The notes beneath the pieces were generated by a model. That model had not been told where the DNA came from. It was given only the letters and a program-made list of their open reading frames with translations, and ran no database searches. From Reticulitermes speratus (taxonomy: Eukaryota; Arthropoda; Insecta; Blattodea; Rhinotermitidae), in the NCBI GenBank assembly GCA_021186555.1, contig JAJKFL010000039.1, positions 39,267,610 through 39,331,609 of the forward strand: a stretch of 64,000 nucleotides of DNA, given 5' to 3'. Made by a program: the position numbers and the translations under genes. Position 1 is the stretch's first letter. The number at the start of each line of letters is the position of its first letter. This document shows, piece after piece, positions 20,622 to 34,000 of this stretch.

Positions 20622-21451
20622 TTACATAATAACTCTAAAATCACTTTAAAATTAAGGTTAATAGCTTGAACACTTTCATTAATTATCTCTAAAATGTATA
20701 CGTCAGTATTCGTTTTTTGAACCAGCTGTTTTTAAATACTGTAGAAATAATTTTAGGTTATATTATTCCTCGTGAAGATGATATGATCCTTTTCAGAAAA
20801 CTGCGTCTTCGACAATATACTACATTACATATGACAGATTACTAAACATTACACGCACAGAAACTAAGAACTGTGTATTCGTAACCAAAGCAAGGCAGAC
20901 TCTAAGCATCTTCAAAATATACTCCAACACTAACACCACAGAGGAGCCATGATACGAAATAACAACTCATGGCTCAAACAGCCAATGAGAACATGTATTG
21001 TGGGACACACCTCCAAAGCTAAGCCTCTAATGTTCAGTGACGTCACACGCGCCGATGAAAATTTTCAATGCCAAAGTGGTACATATTTACATTTCGTAGA
21101 TTAAAACAGCAGATTATTTGGCAACTTTAGTTGCATTAGTGAAATATTTATGAAATATTTGAAACATTTATTTATTACGGAACACTGCTGTCGACCATAG
21201 GAAAGACTCCCGTTAAAAATGTAATACTGGATGGCGTATCTGTAAGCAAAACTTTGTCGTTGAGAATGTGTTTTATTTGTGAGCTCAGCTAACTTTTTGT
21301 ATCGCAAGCAGTTACGTACGAAGGGAGTGTTGATTAGGGAGGAACAAAGGTGATAAGTACGTCACGTTATTGACACAATTCATAGAATAAACAAATACTT
21401 TTTATCATTACACGGAAGGACAGTTTTAATCAAGTTTCTGGCGAGAAAGGA
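20622..21451. promoter_or_regulatory. Divergent (probably bidirectional) promoter interval
   Basis: Only 830 bp separate the start codon of the minus-strand gene from that of PRODH. A CCAAT box lies at 20982-20986. A perfect CRE palindrome TGACGTCA lies at 21038-21045 in a GC-rich patch (acacgcgccgatg), and a further TACGTCACG core lies near 21357-21365. No TATA box is convincing. This is the expected make-up of a shared housekeeping promoter; exact start sites cannot be read from sequence. Confidence 0.55.
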
Positions 21452-21796
21452 ATGGCGTTTTTGAGGGCCGTGATCAGGTGCAATGTGTATCGTAAGTTCG
21501 GCATTAGCGGTCTTTACCTCAGTGAGCAACGAGTAAATTCAGCACGTGTAAAAGTTTCAATCCCACCTACCTCCGTTGGCTGCAATATACTGAAATCAAC
21601 ACACGCCGCGAGTGCTATCGGTTATGACACAGCAGTCGAAGGTAAATCGTCCCAGCAACATCCTCGCGATCCGTTGGATCTCACCTTTGAAGATCATGTC
21701 GCCGCATTTAAGAGCAAGACTACGTGGGAGATTCTACGTGCATACATCGTCTACACGATATGTTCGTACGAATACTTGGTTGAACATAACATGACG
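21452..21796 (+). CDS. slgA: PRODH exon 1 (start, mitochondrial presequence)
   Basis: 115 codons start at ATG 21452. After the presequence, [20 protein letters not shown] and YLVEHNMT match insect slgA. The donor gtgaga is at 21797. No upstream in-frame homology was seen, so this start is preferred. Confidence 0.93.
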
Positions 21797-22055
21797 GTGA
21801 GAATAATTTAATACGGTATTTTAATTTACTTATTATTTTTCATAAGCCAGCCGGCGTCGATTGCATGTAACTGTGCTACCACATATTGCTTTTTATATAG
21901 TGTATAGGTTCGACATATTGAAGAGAGTATCAGAACGTAAGACAAATTCGAATATTGTATGGGTACCAGTTGAATGGGTATATGTTTTGTAGAAGCCGGC
22001 CGGCATGCGGTTTGGGTAAAATGGGTTTGAGTTTAGTCAGCAAAGCAGACAGACG

Positions 22056-22086
<31 letters not shown>

Positions 22087-25000
22087 CAGCAGAACGAAGA
22101 ACACAGGCCCCATCGAACCCAACTTCAACTACCCTTTGAAATCGAACACGCGAATACCACCAAGACGCCACTTATAATGCAACGAAAACATAACTAGTAA
22201 GTCATGCTGTATTATAAATGCGGATAAGCATGTATAAAGTATTAAATGTGTGATATTCGAAATTCAGACGTTATATACAACGTAAACTGCAACTATTTTT
22301 AATAAATATTGTAGTATACTTTGCTAAGATTTTAAGTGAAGCATATTCTTTTAATACAAAGTGCATATGAATATTGACTATGTGTACAGATCTATAGTAA
22401 CAATAGAAATAAAGTTAAAATAAGATACACACCAATGGATAATACTTTAGAAAGTCTTAACACATAACATGTGTAACAAAACATAATCAGTTTTAATAGA
22501 TTATTGCAAACTTTATTAATTCTACTGAAGGTAGTGTAAATGTCACAATATTGTGTAGTTTGATTATCGACAATGCACGGTATGAACAGTATAAAATTTA
22601 GTGTAAATGTATTCCCTGATGGTCCAGAAAGACTGGAACAGGTCGGCCTAGCAATAAAAAGGAAGTGTTGTTAACATCCATACATGTTTGAGAGTTCAGG
22701 CTTTCGCCATGGTGCAGTTGAGCTCTTCGCTTTTCTTCAGAGTTGTGCTGCATAGGTTGGTTTGTTACCGACGTTTCGGGACAGCGTATCGGTCCCGCCT
22801 TCAAGTGTCAAGATTGACCCCTGTCTTGGCCGTTGAATATCGGACCAATACGCTGTCTCGAAACGTCGGTAACAAACCAACTAACCTTCGCAGAGAAACA
22901 ACTCAGAAGAGCAAAGATCCTACCCATAGATGTTACGTCGTCTTTTTTTTTTTGACAACATTGTAATTAAGGAAAGCAGTGGTTCATGGATCAATTTAGA
23001 TCAGTTTAGATCAACGCTAGATCTCTTGCATGTGATGTTATTGTGAAAGTGTGCAGGGGGTATAACTTAATATTATGTAGTGCTGCGTAGTGCATGTTAA
23101 TAATTTTGAAAATACACGCCTCCTCTAATCTTTACTTTCTCGAAATGGAAGTTTCTAATTGACACATTTCCATGTCCGTAGACTCACTGGGAATACAAAT
23201 GAGATTTGTAGGAACACGGAATTAAATCGATGAACATGTTGAAGTAAAGACAACTTATTTTGTATGGATTCCTGCCAGCTCACCCCTAGCCCAACACAGT
23301 GCATTCCTATCGGCAGAAAGCGGTGGAGTGCTGTGTGTACGTTGGTTTACATAGTTCTACAATCTCTTATCTTTGTGTAGATCAAATTCACACGCATGTG
23401 TACACAAGTTTTGAGAAAATTAGTTACATCATTTTGTGCTGTGGGGCCGGCCACAAATCGAAGCCTTCCAGGTATGGGGTATAGCTAGTAATATCCGAGT
23501 ACAGGGCACCTTAAATTAGATCGCACCTTTTACCATCCGTGTCTCCGAAATGAATAGAGCTATAATTATGAAATTGTCTTTTATTGATCAAGGCATACGT
23601 TTGTACCACTGCGTTTTCCAGTTTCACAAATCTACCGTACGTACTGTGTTCTGCTCTCGTGTAACACGGAGTGTCCCATTTGTCCAGCAGAGTATCGTAC
23701 ACATGAGTAGGCGTCTCATTCTCGTACATTCGGCCCAGTCCGTGCATGAAGTTACCAACGGTTTGCTGTATTGGTCGTGGGGGGATGCCCTTGAACCTTC
23801 ATGTAGCCCCAAGGACAGAGAAATTCACATGCAATGCATAATCGAGAAAATGAATGCTTGACTAAAGAGTTCATATTGCACAGTAATTGTGGCGTTCGAG
23901 GTAATAACTTCCAGGGTTGCCCATGACATTCGGAATGAAAATTAGTGCCTGCATACAGGGTTTTGGTGGGGAGACCTGAGGGAAAGATCCACTTGGAAGA
24001 CATAAGCATAGATGGAAGGGTAATATTAAAATGAATCTTCAAGAAGTGGGATGGGGAGGCATGGACTGGATTGATATGGCTCAGGATTGGGACAGGTGGC
24101 GGGCTGTTGTGAGTGCGGTAATGAACCTTCGGGTTTCTTGACTAGCTGAGGACCTCTTAGCTTCTCAAGAAGGACCTGCTTCATGGAGTTAGTTAGTTCT
24201 ATCCATGTCAGTCCATACATCTTAAGTCGCAGGGTTCTGTGTTGTATGTGCCGTGTATTTTGTCATGAGTATGTAGGGGTTACAAATACGTCTTATTCTG
24301 TTAATAATGTTGTGCAGTAGTTGGTGTTAACATCCTCGCAGGGTTCGTTACACTTTTTAACTGGCATTCAAGCGTCTTGTGCCGCCTCTACGTTAGGAAC
24401 TTAGATTTTCCTTGTTAGTTTTAAGTCTCCTTAATTTTCCTTGTTAGTTTTAAGTCTGCTTAATGCTCTAGTACCCATACCCTGTATATCAGGAGCTGGT
24501 ACAATATGCCGCAGTAAAAGGGACTTTTTCAGCCTACTCCCACGCAAACATCCACGCGTCTATTCAGTAACCAACAAATGCACAAACATAAACTACGTTA
24601 TAGTTTTATTAGTATCGATGTATTCCCCTACACGTGTTTCGGCCCGTAGACCATCTTCAGGGGGGTAACAAGCTACTACACTTCACATTGCATGTAGTAG
24701 CTTGTTACCCCCTGAAGATGGTCTACGGACCGAAACACGTGTAGGGGAACACATCGATATTAATAAAACTATAAAGTAGTTTATGTTTGTGCATTTGTTG
24801 GTTACTGAATAGTGAGTGAAAATGCACGTTGAAAGCAATATAAAATCCACGCGTCGTTACGAAAGACCTGTGCGTATCCTACGCGTTTGTTGCGTTGCTT
24901 CGCTAGTTTGTATTCCTTTATGTAATAAAGTGCACTGCGTTACTTCGCTAAAGACATCAGCTTTCGTCACGCATTAAACACGCTTGTAGGTTCTAATTCA

Positions 25001-28000
25001 GAATGAATTCTAAAAGTATGACATTTTAGACATGCCGTAGAACGCCGTGGGCGGGGTGATCAGCCTCTGACCTACAAAGGACAATGGGAAACTGTACACA
25101 TTGCACGTCTGCGAACATCGAGGGCGATCGAACACGATATATGGTACAAGAACATAAGGCTACTGTGATCGGACAATAATTCCATTAACCCTCTAAAGCC
25201 CAGTGGTTACTATATGTACCACCAAGTTTAACATACAACAATTCTACGTTCTGCCCACACAGTGTATTTATGTGTTTTGTGTGGATCTCAGAACAAACAG
25301 CGATTATTTCACTGTACAACATTAACTGACTGGTTTGTATAACTGAGACGGAGTGTTTACTGCGCGGTACGGACTGAGTCTTTATATATAATGTATATTA
25401 ACCCTCTAAAGCCCAGTGGTTACTATACTTACCACCAGTTTAACATTCAACAATTCTACGTTCTGCCCACACAGTGTATTTATGTGTTTTGTGTGGATCT
25501 CAGAACAAACAGCCATTATTTCACTGTACAATATTAACGGACTGGTTTGTATAACTGAGACGGAGAGTGTTTACTGCGCGGTACGGACTGAGTCTTTAAA
25601 GAGAAATCAGTTTAACCTTGGTCTTTAAACGGTTAGTAAAATATTGTACACGAAACTCACGTTTTGTTAATACTACGCCTTGCCATACTGGCCGGTGTAG
25701 GGTAATCGGTACAGTGGGTTGGGGGGCGGGGGGGAGGGGGGGGGGGTGAGATCACGGAACCTGTCTGGTTCGTCGGTGCCCCGGCCGAGTTTCGAAATGA
25801 GCACCTGCCGAATACAGGTGTCAAGTGCTACCGCTACAGTAGCCTCTTCATTTTATGTAACCCAAACATTTACTGCTGTGTGTGTGAGCGAAATTATTCC
25901 AGTCCACAGCCCTCCCATCCTATATATTTTTTATCCATTTTAATATTATTCGCCCATTTGTATTTTCCGTTCAGTTTCCGACAGTTTCTCATCTTGTACC
26001 ACGTTTTACGTGTTTCAGTCTGTAGTTAATTTACATCAGAGATCCACAGATTTTTCAAAAATCTGGCAGCCACCTCAAAATTCTGGGCGCTAGAAGGGTG
26101 GCATGCAGCAAGTTCCGTACTGAGATCGCCCAAATATTAGGCGCCAAATTACAAATTTATTCGCCCATGCGACCTGGCGCCCGGTGTTTATGCACTCCTG
26201 CTCTACAGAACAGTCGCCATGTGATATTTGTGGCATTGACACGGGGCCTGGCCTGCCAACAGACAGCCTGTCGCCAAAGAGCCATTGACGCCTGTGATCG
26301 TATGAATGTCTTTATCCTCAGACGACATTATCTCACTCCAAAGTGCGTGTTGTTACTGACCTACCTCACTCAGCAGCTTGACGTACGTTGCACTACTGAC
26401 ATCTGTACTGATCGCGCAAGCCAGATTTGAGGTTTCCGCAGCGTTGATGTCGAGGATTCTGGTCTTCTGAGATGTTATAATAGTCTTCTGAGATGTTATA
26501 ATGGTCTTCTGAGATGTTATAATAGTCTTCTGAGATGTTATAATGGTCTTCTGAGATGTTATAATAGTCTTCTGAGATGTTATAATGGTCTTCTGAGATG
26601 TTATAATGGTCTTCTGAGATGTTATAATAGTCTTCTGAGATGTTATAATAGTCTTCTGAGATGTTATAATGGTCTTCTGAGATGTTATAATAGTCTTCTG
26701 AGATGTTATAATAGTCTTCTGAGATGTTATAATGGTCTTCTGAGATGTTATAATAGTCTTCTGAGATGTTATAATAGTCTTCTGAGATGTTATAATGGTC
26801 TTCTGAGGTGTTGTACGCTGTGTTAAGTGGGAAGTGGGTTGTGTTGCCGATGTTTCGACAGCAGCGTGCTGCCTCCATCTTCAGGGTCGAAATGTGGTGT
26901 CACATATAGACAGTTGTGCTTGCAGATTCACGAGAGAGGAGAAGGGCCCGAGCCGCTAGGATCGGTGCATGTGAACCGCTTTCTTGCCTTCCACACTTCG
27001 ACCCTGAAGATGGAAGCATCGTCAGCCTTTCGACACTTTGGCAGCGCAGGCCACTTCCAGGCTGTGCAAAAACCCCACATTTAGCATCTCGTGGCAACGA
27101 CCCACTGTGTTAGCTTAAAATGTGCTCAGTTCTGCATAACGACTTCATGTCACGAAATTCCCATACATTGTGACATAAACATTCATATATTCAGCGGGTA
27201 CCGGGAGCTTTCCCTGGCGATAAGGCGGCCAGGGCGTAAAGGTGACCTGTGATCCGCCAGCATACCTTCATGGCTTGCAAAGGGACTACTTGGCCGATAC
27301 CTTCATCACAGGGAGTTGTAAAATGTAACAAGTTAGGCAGTGTACATATAGCGTAGCATTGCGGCGCGTTCGCGTAACCCTGGTTACAGTGGAAACGCAA
27401 TAGTGCGTTCTGTGTGTATTGTTGAGGTACATGTCACTGTCAACAATACAGCGTACTTTGGTCTTTACGGAAAATGTCCGGTTTGAACCAAATTTGGAGT
27501 TTCTCCACAGGTTTTTGTAAGAGCCCCCCAATACCAAATTTCACGGAAATCGGACCAGTGGAAGCGCGCTGATACATGCGATCGGACATACAGACAGACT
27601 TCACGAAGCTAATAGGCGCTTTTCCCGATTATACGAACGCGCCTAAAAGAAGTGAGGTAAAGTTGTCGTCGTCCACGCCATGGATGCATATATGGGACTA
27701 GAGGTATAGCTCCAGTCATTCTTAACCTCGGCTGTAGGTGGAGGTGAGTGGTCAACCTCACGCCTCGGCGTTCACACCCTCCTCCCCGGAAATAACGACA
27801 GTACCGGGACTCGAACCCCGGATCATCCGGCCTGTAGCCTAGTCAATACGCCAACTACGCCTTCCCGGCTCCCTGTTGGGAAGCGTACCGCCCCAAAAAT
27901 GTGCTGCCCTGGCGGCGGACGGCTGGTTCGTCTGATCCGTCATATCGGGTCAGGACGTTTTGTGTTTTCCTCTGTGTAGGCTGCGAACCATTTCTCCATC

Positions 28001-31000
28001 GCTCCCAATTCAGCGAGGAGCAAACCCATGACTGGCGCACGCCTCCTTGTGCAAATGTAACCATATGTTGACAATATGCTGGACGCTTTCCAATGGGCAA
28101 GCCCCTTAGAGCCGAACAGTTTGTCTTATCACTGCCGAAAATAATTACTTGTAAAGAGAACGCACGTTGCGAGGTCATGCACGTGTATCTCTCGGTGTGT
28201 ATCAGTTCGATAACAACTGAGTGGATTTTCACGTTCAGTTTGTTGGCATATTCCAATTTAAGTCAAAATCGGGCGAAATAACGACACTTCACATCGTATG
28301 TGTTCTCTGTTGTGACTGCCTAAATATTTCCCGGTGTGAAATTGTTTCGAACAGAAGTTGTAGGGAACAATGAGACACACGTTGCGTGTCCGTATTGCTT
28401 GCCCGTAAGTCTTGAGCCATGTTCCCACGACTGGCGTATTTGACAAATGCGCCAGTAACTGTGCATTGTACAAGGAGCCAAGTGAATAGTTGTCTTCCTG
28501 TTTCCACGACTTGTTTACTTGGCAAACATTCGGACTCTGGTTCATTTGCTGGGTGTCTGCGTGGACACTGACCGCTTGGCCAATCAGCGTACCGAACTAC
28601 AGCAATACCTTGAGTTTCGTCGCTTCGCTCTTTCGTCACCACCGCGCGCCATCCTGTTTCTTTCGTCGTCCAGTCTTTGAATACAAGTCGTTCGGTGTGC
28701 ACTGTTTTTTGAAATTGTCGGCATTGCATCTCTTATATCTGTAATTAAACATATTAATACTACTTATTTTTGTGATTAAAATAACCAAACTGTTCACACT
28801 GTATTATTTGTGTGATTATACTGTAAACAGTTCATAGTTATTTTTGTGATAACAGTATAATAGATAAATAAAAGCTAAATAAAGGCTATGATTCGACTTT
28901 CGTCAGTGCTCTGGTCCCTTACCCGTCGAAAGAGCGAGGTATTGCTGTACGCTGATTATCCGCACACAAGTCACGTTTTTGCGTGTCAACCATGAACGTG
29001 TCGTGATAATGCTACAAGTTCCGACTTGATAAGGACGCTGACATTGGTGGCTCTTTTGACTTACGTTTCATTTACCGGCAGTGGGTGGGGAAAGGGATAA
29101 GTGGCCAGTGTTTGCACACGTGCAGCTTTCCCATGAGGCGTAAGCAGCTACTGGATGACCTTAAGGAAAAGAGAAGATACTGGAAATTGAAAGAGGAAGC
29201 ACTAGATCGCACCCTGTGGAGAACTCGCTTTGGAAGAGGCTACGGACCTGTCGTAAGACAGACTACAGAATGAAGAGACTACGGACCTGTCGTAAGACAG
29301 ACTACAGAATGAAGAGGCTACGGACCTCTCGTAAGACAGACTACAGAATGAAGAGGCTACGGACCTGTCGTAAGACAGACTACAGAATGAAGAGGCTACG
29401 GACCTGTCGTAAGACAGACTGCAGAATGAAGAGGCTACGGACCTGTCGTAAGACGGACTGCGGAATGAATGAACTTTCCAATGACGTGGCAGGTATCTAC
29501 AAGTGGCAAATGTTTGTGAACTATGCCAGCCGTGGGAACTCAGTTATGCGGCGTTCGAAATAACTCAAACACAAATGTTTTTTTTGTGGTATTTAATTTC
29601 GTAACTTCAGAACGTTGGGCTGGCTATTGGTGGTTGGCGTTTATAAGAAGACGTCAGAAGTCAGCGTTGGTGAACGGAAGATCTCGAGACAGTAACCGAG
29701 TTGACGCGATTGTATTTATTGCGCTATGCGTTACGATTATGTTTTATGGCTCGTGATATATGAGGTTCTCTTGGCTTTGACAATGAGTACTACTGTGTTT
29801 GGGCTTGTGACGCCGTGTAGCTTGGGTAGGAAAGATGGAGACAGCAGGTTCCTCCATAAAGCAGTAAACGGTAAAGTTCACCCTAGAACAGGCCATGAAG
29901 GCCCAGAGGGGGAGTAGAGGTATAGCTCTACTCTTTCCTTAACCTCGGCGCTAGATGGGAGTGGGTGGTCAACTCCACGCCCCGGCCGCTTTACCACCGG
30001 GAATGACCCGGTACACATTGTACAGGAGGCTGGGTGGGCTCTAGGGTCGGTCTGGACGGGTGCTGAAATTCTCGCCCCCCCACCGGGATTCGATCCTCGG
30101 ACCGTCCAGCTCGTGGCGAGTCGCCATACCGACTGAGCTATCGCGGCCCACGCTTAAACACAGTGTCGCATGCTGTTTCAGTGGGATGACAGGCGTAGGT
30201 GAAGGAGATCGACGCTTACTGGGGAACGACCCGTAGGCATCTTGCCCTCTCTCAGCGGTTCTGTGACGTAAATGTTATTTATAGCTCGAAAACGTGTAAC
30301 GCGTCATTTTTTCCCAGGAACGTCGGTTTAGTATGACAATCCGCATGTGGGGCCCGAAGTGTGTGAAGCCTGCAGAAGGTTACTGGACTCGCCAGTGTCT
30401 GTACAATCCGCATGTGGGGCCCGAAGTGTGTGAAGCCTGCAGAAGGTTACTGGATTCGCCAGTGTCTGTACAATCCGCATGTGGGGCCCGAAGTGTGTGA
30501 AGCCTGCAGAAGGTTACTGGACTCGCCAGTGTCTGTACAATCCGCACATCAACAATAGCTTTATGCACTCTGTTTGTTTGCATTTGTGGGATCTGTAATG
30601 TTTGTCTGCTTTGATTCTGATATTACCATTTGAAACCTGAAATTCCTCGGAATAATATTTTGAAATTATTTCCTATCTCACAGAAAACACACTGCGTCTA
30701 CATTACAAATATTACCAGGTTGAAGGTGTTAAGGAGAAGATATCGCAGTTTATTGTGCGAATTGTTAGAAATGTATAAAGTTCACCCTAGAACAGGCCAT
30801 GAAGGCCCAGAAGGGGAGTAGAGGTATAGCTGTACACTTTCTTTAACCTCGGCGCTAGATGGGGGTGGGTGGTCAACGCCACGCCTCGGCCGCTTTACCC
30901 CCGGGAATGGTCCAGTACCCATTGTACAGGAGGCTGGGTAGGCCCCAGGGCCGGTCTGGACGGGTGCTGAAATTCTCGCCCCCACCGGGATTCGATCCCC

Positions 31001-34000
31001 GGACCGTCCAGCTCGTAGTGAGTCGCTATACCGACTGAGCTATCGCGGCCCACCCTATATATATAGTTGAAGGGAAGACACCAACAGGGAGACGAAGTAA
31101 CAGATGGAAGGATATGCTAAAAGTAATGTTAAGGTAGCCACTCCGCTTTGAAGGGTAAATTGATTGAATGTAATCGAACAGTTGTTGAAAATCATAAGTT
31201 GGCGGGCAATTCCTCACCTTTTGTAGAACCCGACGGTACAATTCCGTGTTCACACTCTTTTACCTTAACATTAATTTTAGCATATCCTTCCATCTGTTAC
31301 TTCGTCTTCCTGTTGGTGTCTTCCCTTCAACTTGCTGGACTAAACTTCTGCATGTGTTCTCATCCCACACTAGCTACAACCTGTCCCGCCCTTACCATCC
31401 TGCGCGATACCATAATAGACCGACGGGTTGCTTTCTCGCGAAACAGGAACATTTCCCATATAGGGAAATTTCATACTCTGTATGATGGTAACACTGGCCG
31501 TAATTTTAGAAATAAGATCTGCTGACTTTCAAATAGGTCACGACGAATCTACTGGCGAGTGGCATACGGTGAAATTTGTCCCAGTTTTGTGGTTGCCTGC
31601 AAGCAGGGGGTGAAGCTACGAAATGGCGTGGGTAGCGTGTCTGGGAGGCGATCGATACAGGCTAGACTGCGCGATCCACCAAACACTCACATCGCAACAC
31701 AGAATTTGACAATTCCCATTTCTAGCTGCCGTCTCCACTGATAACCTGCCGTTCATTTGCTACGTAGATCATCGAGATACACTTTGAAATCACTATTTTA
31801 CTGCATTCACACCCACCGGTATGTAACATTATCCGGCAGTGGTCAAGCCTGCAATACTGACTGCCGCTTATTGCTGCCATCTTTTGATATTGTTCTTAAC
31901 CAGCTCGAGTGATTCATATTGATGAAAAAACTCGGGGTAAAACATTACATAAAAGGTACAGGTGTCCCTGTCCAGGCTGTGAAGGCATATGGGGGGCGGG
32001 GGAGTGGACGTATGGCTCCACTCATTTTTAACCTCGGCACTAACGGGAGGTGAGTGGTCAACTTCACGTCCCAGCCGCATTACTCCGGGAAAGAACCCCG
32101 GTGCCCATTTAATAGGAGACTGTTGGCCCCAGAACCGGTCTGGACGTTTCGGAGAAGAGAAAAAATCTCTTGATAATGTGTATGTATGTTCTAGTGAACC
32201 GTTTTTTAAACACTCAGTGATATTTCTGAGGTAATTACACACAATCCAGTCTGCAGGAGATCGTCATTACAATGACATGATATAGGTTAGTACGGCTGTC
32301 GGTATTGAAGCTGCAATCTTCAGTGCTCGGAGCTTTCCGGTTGTGATCGCAACCGCAGTTCGATAATTATGAACTGCTATAAAATGTTAGTGGGGCACGC
32401 CACAGAGCCAGCGTGAATGTTTAAAGAAGAGGAAGTTGAGTTCTAAAGACAATTTTCGCACGATCGCCATGTTGCCATGTGAGATTCGGGTTCCATACGA
32501 CCGTTAGTGTTTAGATCACAGGCAGCATTCCGAGAGCGTAGTGTCTTCATTTTTAGGATACACCCAGAAGATGGAAGCAGCGGAGTCAGCCGAAACTTTG
32601 GTGCATGTCTTCAAAACTAATGCTGAGTCACGTCGCGCGGGACGGTAAACGTCCGGGTGTCGGGTTTTGTTATTGACCGATACTTGTGAAGTGTCTGTTT
32701 CAATACGGCCAGGCATAAAATCCGTGACATTTCGAAGAACCCCGGCATCCCGTTATTGGCGAATGGACTCTGAATGCGAGGGCTGGCGATGTCTGTTGGT
32801 TACGTTCAAGAACCCTGCGGTCGCCATGGTAACGTGAAAACAAACAACGCGCGCTTGTGTGTGAGAGAGATTATTGATGGAGATGCTGCGTTATGTTATT
32901 GTACAGTGGCTGTTCGTGTGGACTCTGGCTGCCGTGCGAGTTCGAGGTACGTCACTAGACGCAGTGGAATGCATTGAAGTCAGACATGTTGATTTCTTCT
33001 CCTGACATGTTAGGAATTCGGCCCTCCTTGTGATGAATTATACAGCCGTTCCGTTCTTTGCCTGTCCACGTTTCCCTTGCCTTTTTTCATGCCGCCTTAA
33101 TTGGTGCATGCGCTGCATGTTGCTGCACGAATGTTTTAAAGGAGGGGTACACAAATCCCGGTCGCCAGATCGGCCAGGCGCCTAATATTTGTGGATCCTC
33201 AAGTGTGGAACTTTGCTTCATGTCGCTCTTGTGGCGTCTGGAGATTTGAGGTGGCTTCTAGGTTTTTGGAAAAATTTGTGCACCCCTGTTTTCCAAGGTA
33301 TTTAAGACCTTTTGTAATATGTTAGAAAATTAACCCTTTAAAACACAATGGTTGCTTCGTATATGTACCTAGAACCTGCAAATTGAAGTCGTTTGTGATG
33401 GTGCATAGTGTAGACTCGCAAATCGGGGTTCCATAAATCTTCCACAAAATCTAGGAGCCACCTCAAAATTCGAGGTGCCAGGAGCGTGATATGAAACACG
33501 TTCCATTCCGAGGTCCCACAAATATTAGGCCCGGGCGACCTGGCGCCTGGGATTTGTGCGCCCTGTGGAAAACATTTGCCCAGTCTCTCAGGCTACACAG
33601 CCTAATATCTCAGAAGTCTTGAACAAACAGCACCACGTGCTGTGTTCCGTCTGACGCAACCTGTATTACGTAAATATTATTTGTACTTATTAGTGTAGTT
33701 ACGAAATACGGGTTGTGTGTGTGGTGCTGTTTGTTCAAGTCTATGCACACAGTGAGATGGATAACGTCAAGTTACCAGAAGTCTTGATTCTGCAGCAGCA
33801 CCACAATGAGAACCTGAAGTGACAAATATGTACGGTACAACCTATTGTAACATTCAGGGGGCGCCCAAGGGGGGGGGGGCTGCCGGGTTGCAGACCCACC
33901 AAATCGAAGTTTAAAAAAAGCACAGATTTTGTAGACCGATGACATCAAACATTTTATATGATTTAAGGCTTATTCTTCAGCCGAAATCAGCCACTGAAAT

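Noticed and set aside
24560..24812. Rho-independent terminator or small structured RNA
   Set aside because: The arms are ~120 bp with a flanking target-like duplication in an intron, which fits a foldback transposon better.
26393..26878. 161-codon minus-strand open frame made of [14 protein letters not shown] repeats
   Set aside because: It is created by a 21-bp minisatellite without stops. There is no start context, domain or splice structure, so it is treated as a repeat.
29216..29563. 115-codon open frame with [13 protein letters not shown] repeats
   Set aside because: It is the shifted frame through the 39-bp LINE-derived tandem array and is not a protein.
30336..30545. Possible CRISPR-like array
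   Set aside because: The 67-bp units are contiguous with no unique spacers and lie in an insect intron. It is a plain tandem repeat.
30985..31052. tRNA gene on the minus strand
   Set aside because: A and B boxes are present, but the acceptor and anticodon stems do not close and the sequence continues into the SINE body. It is a SINE head.
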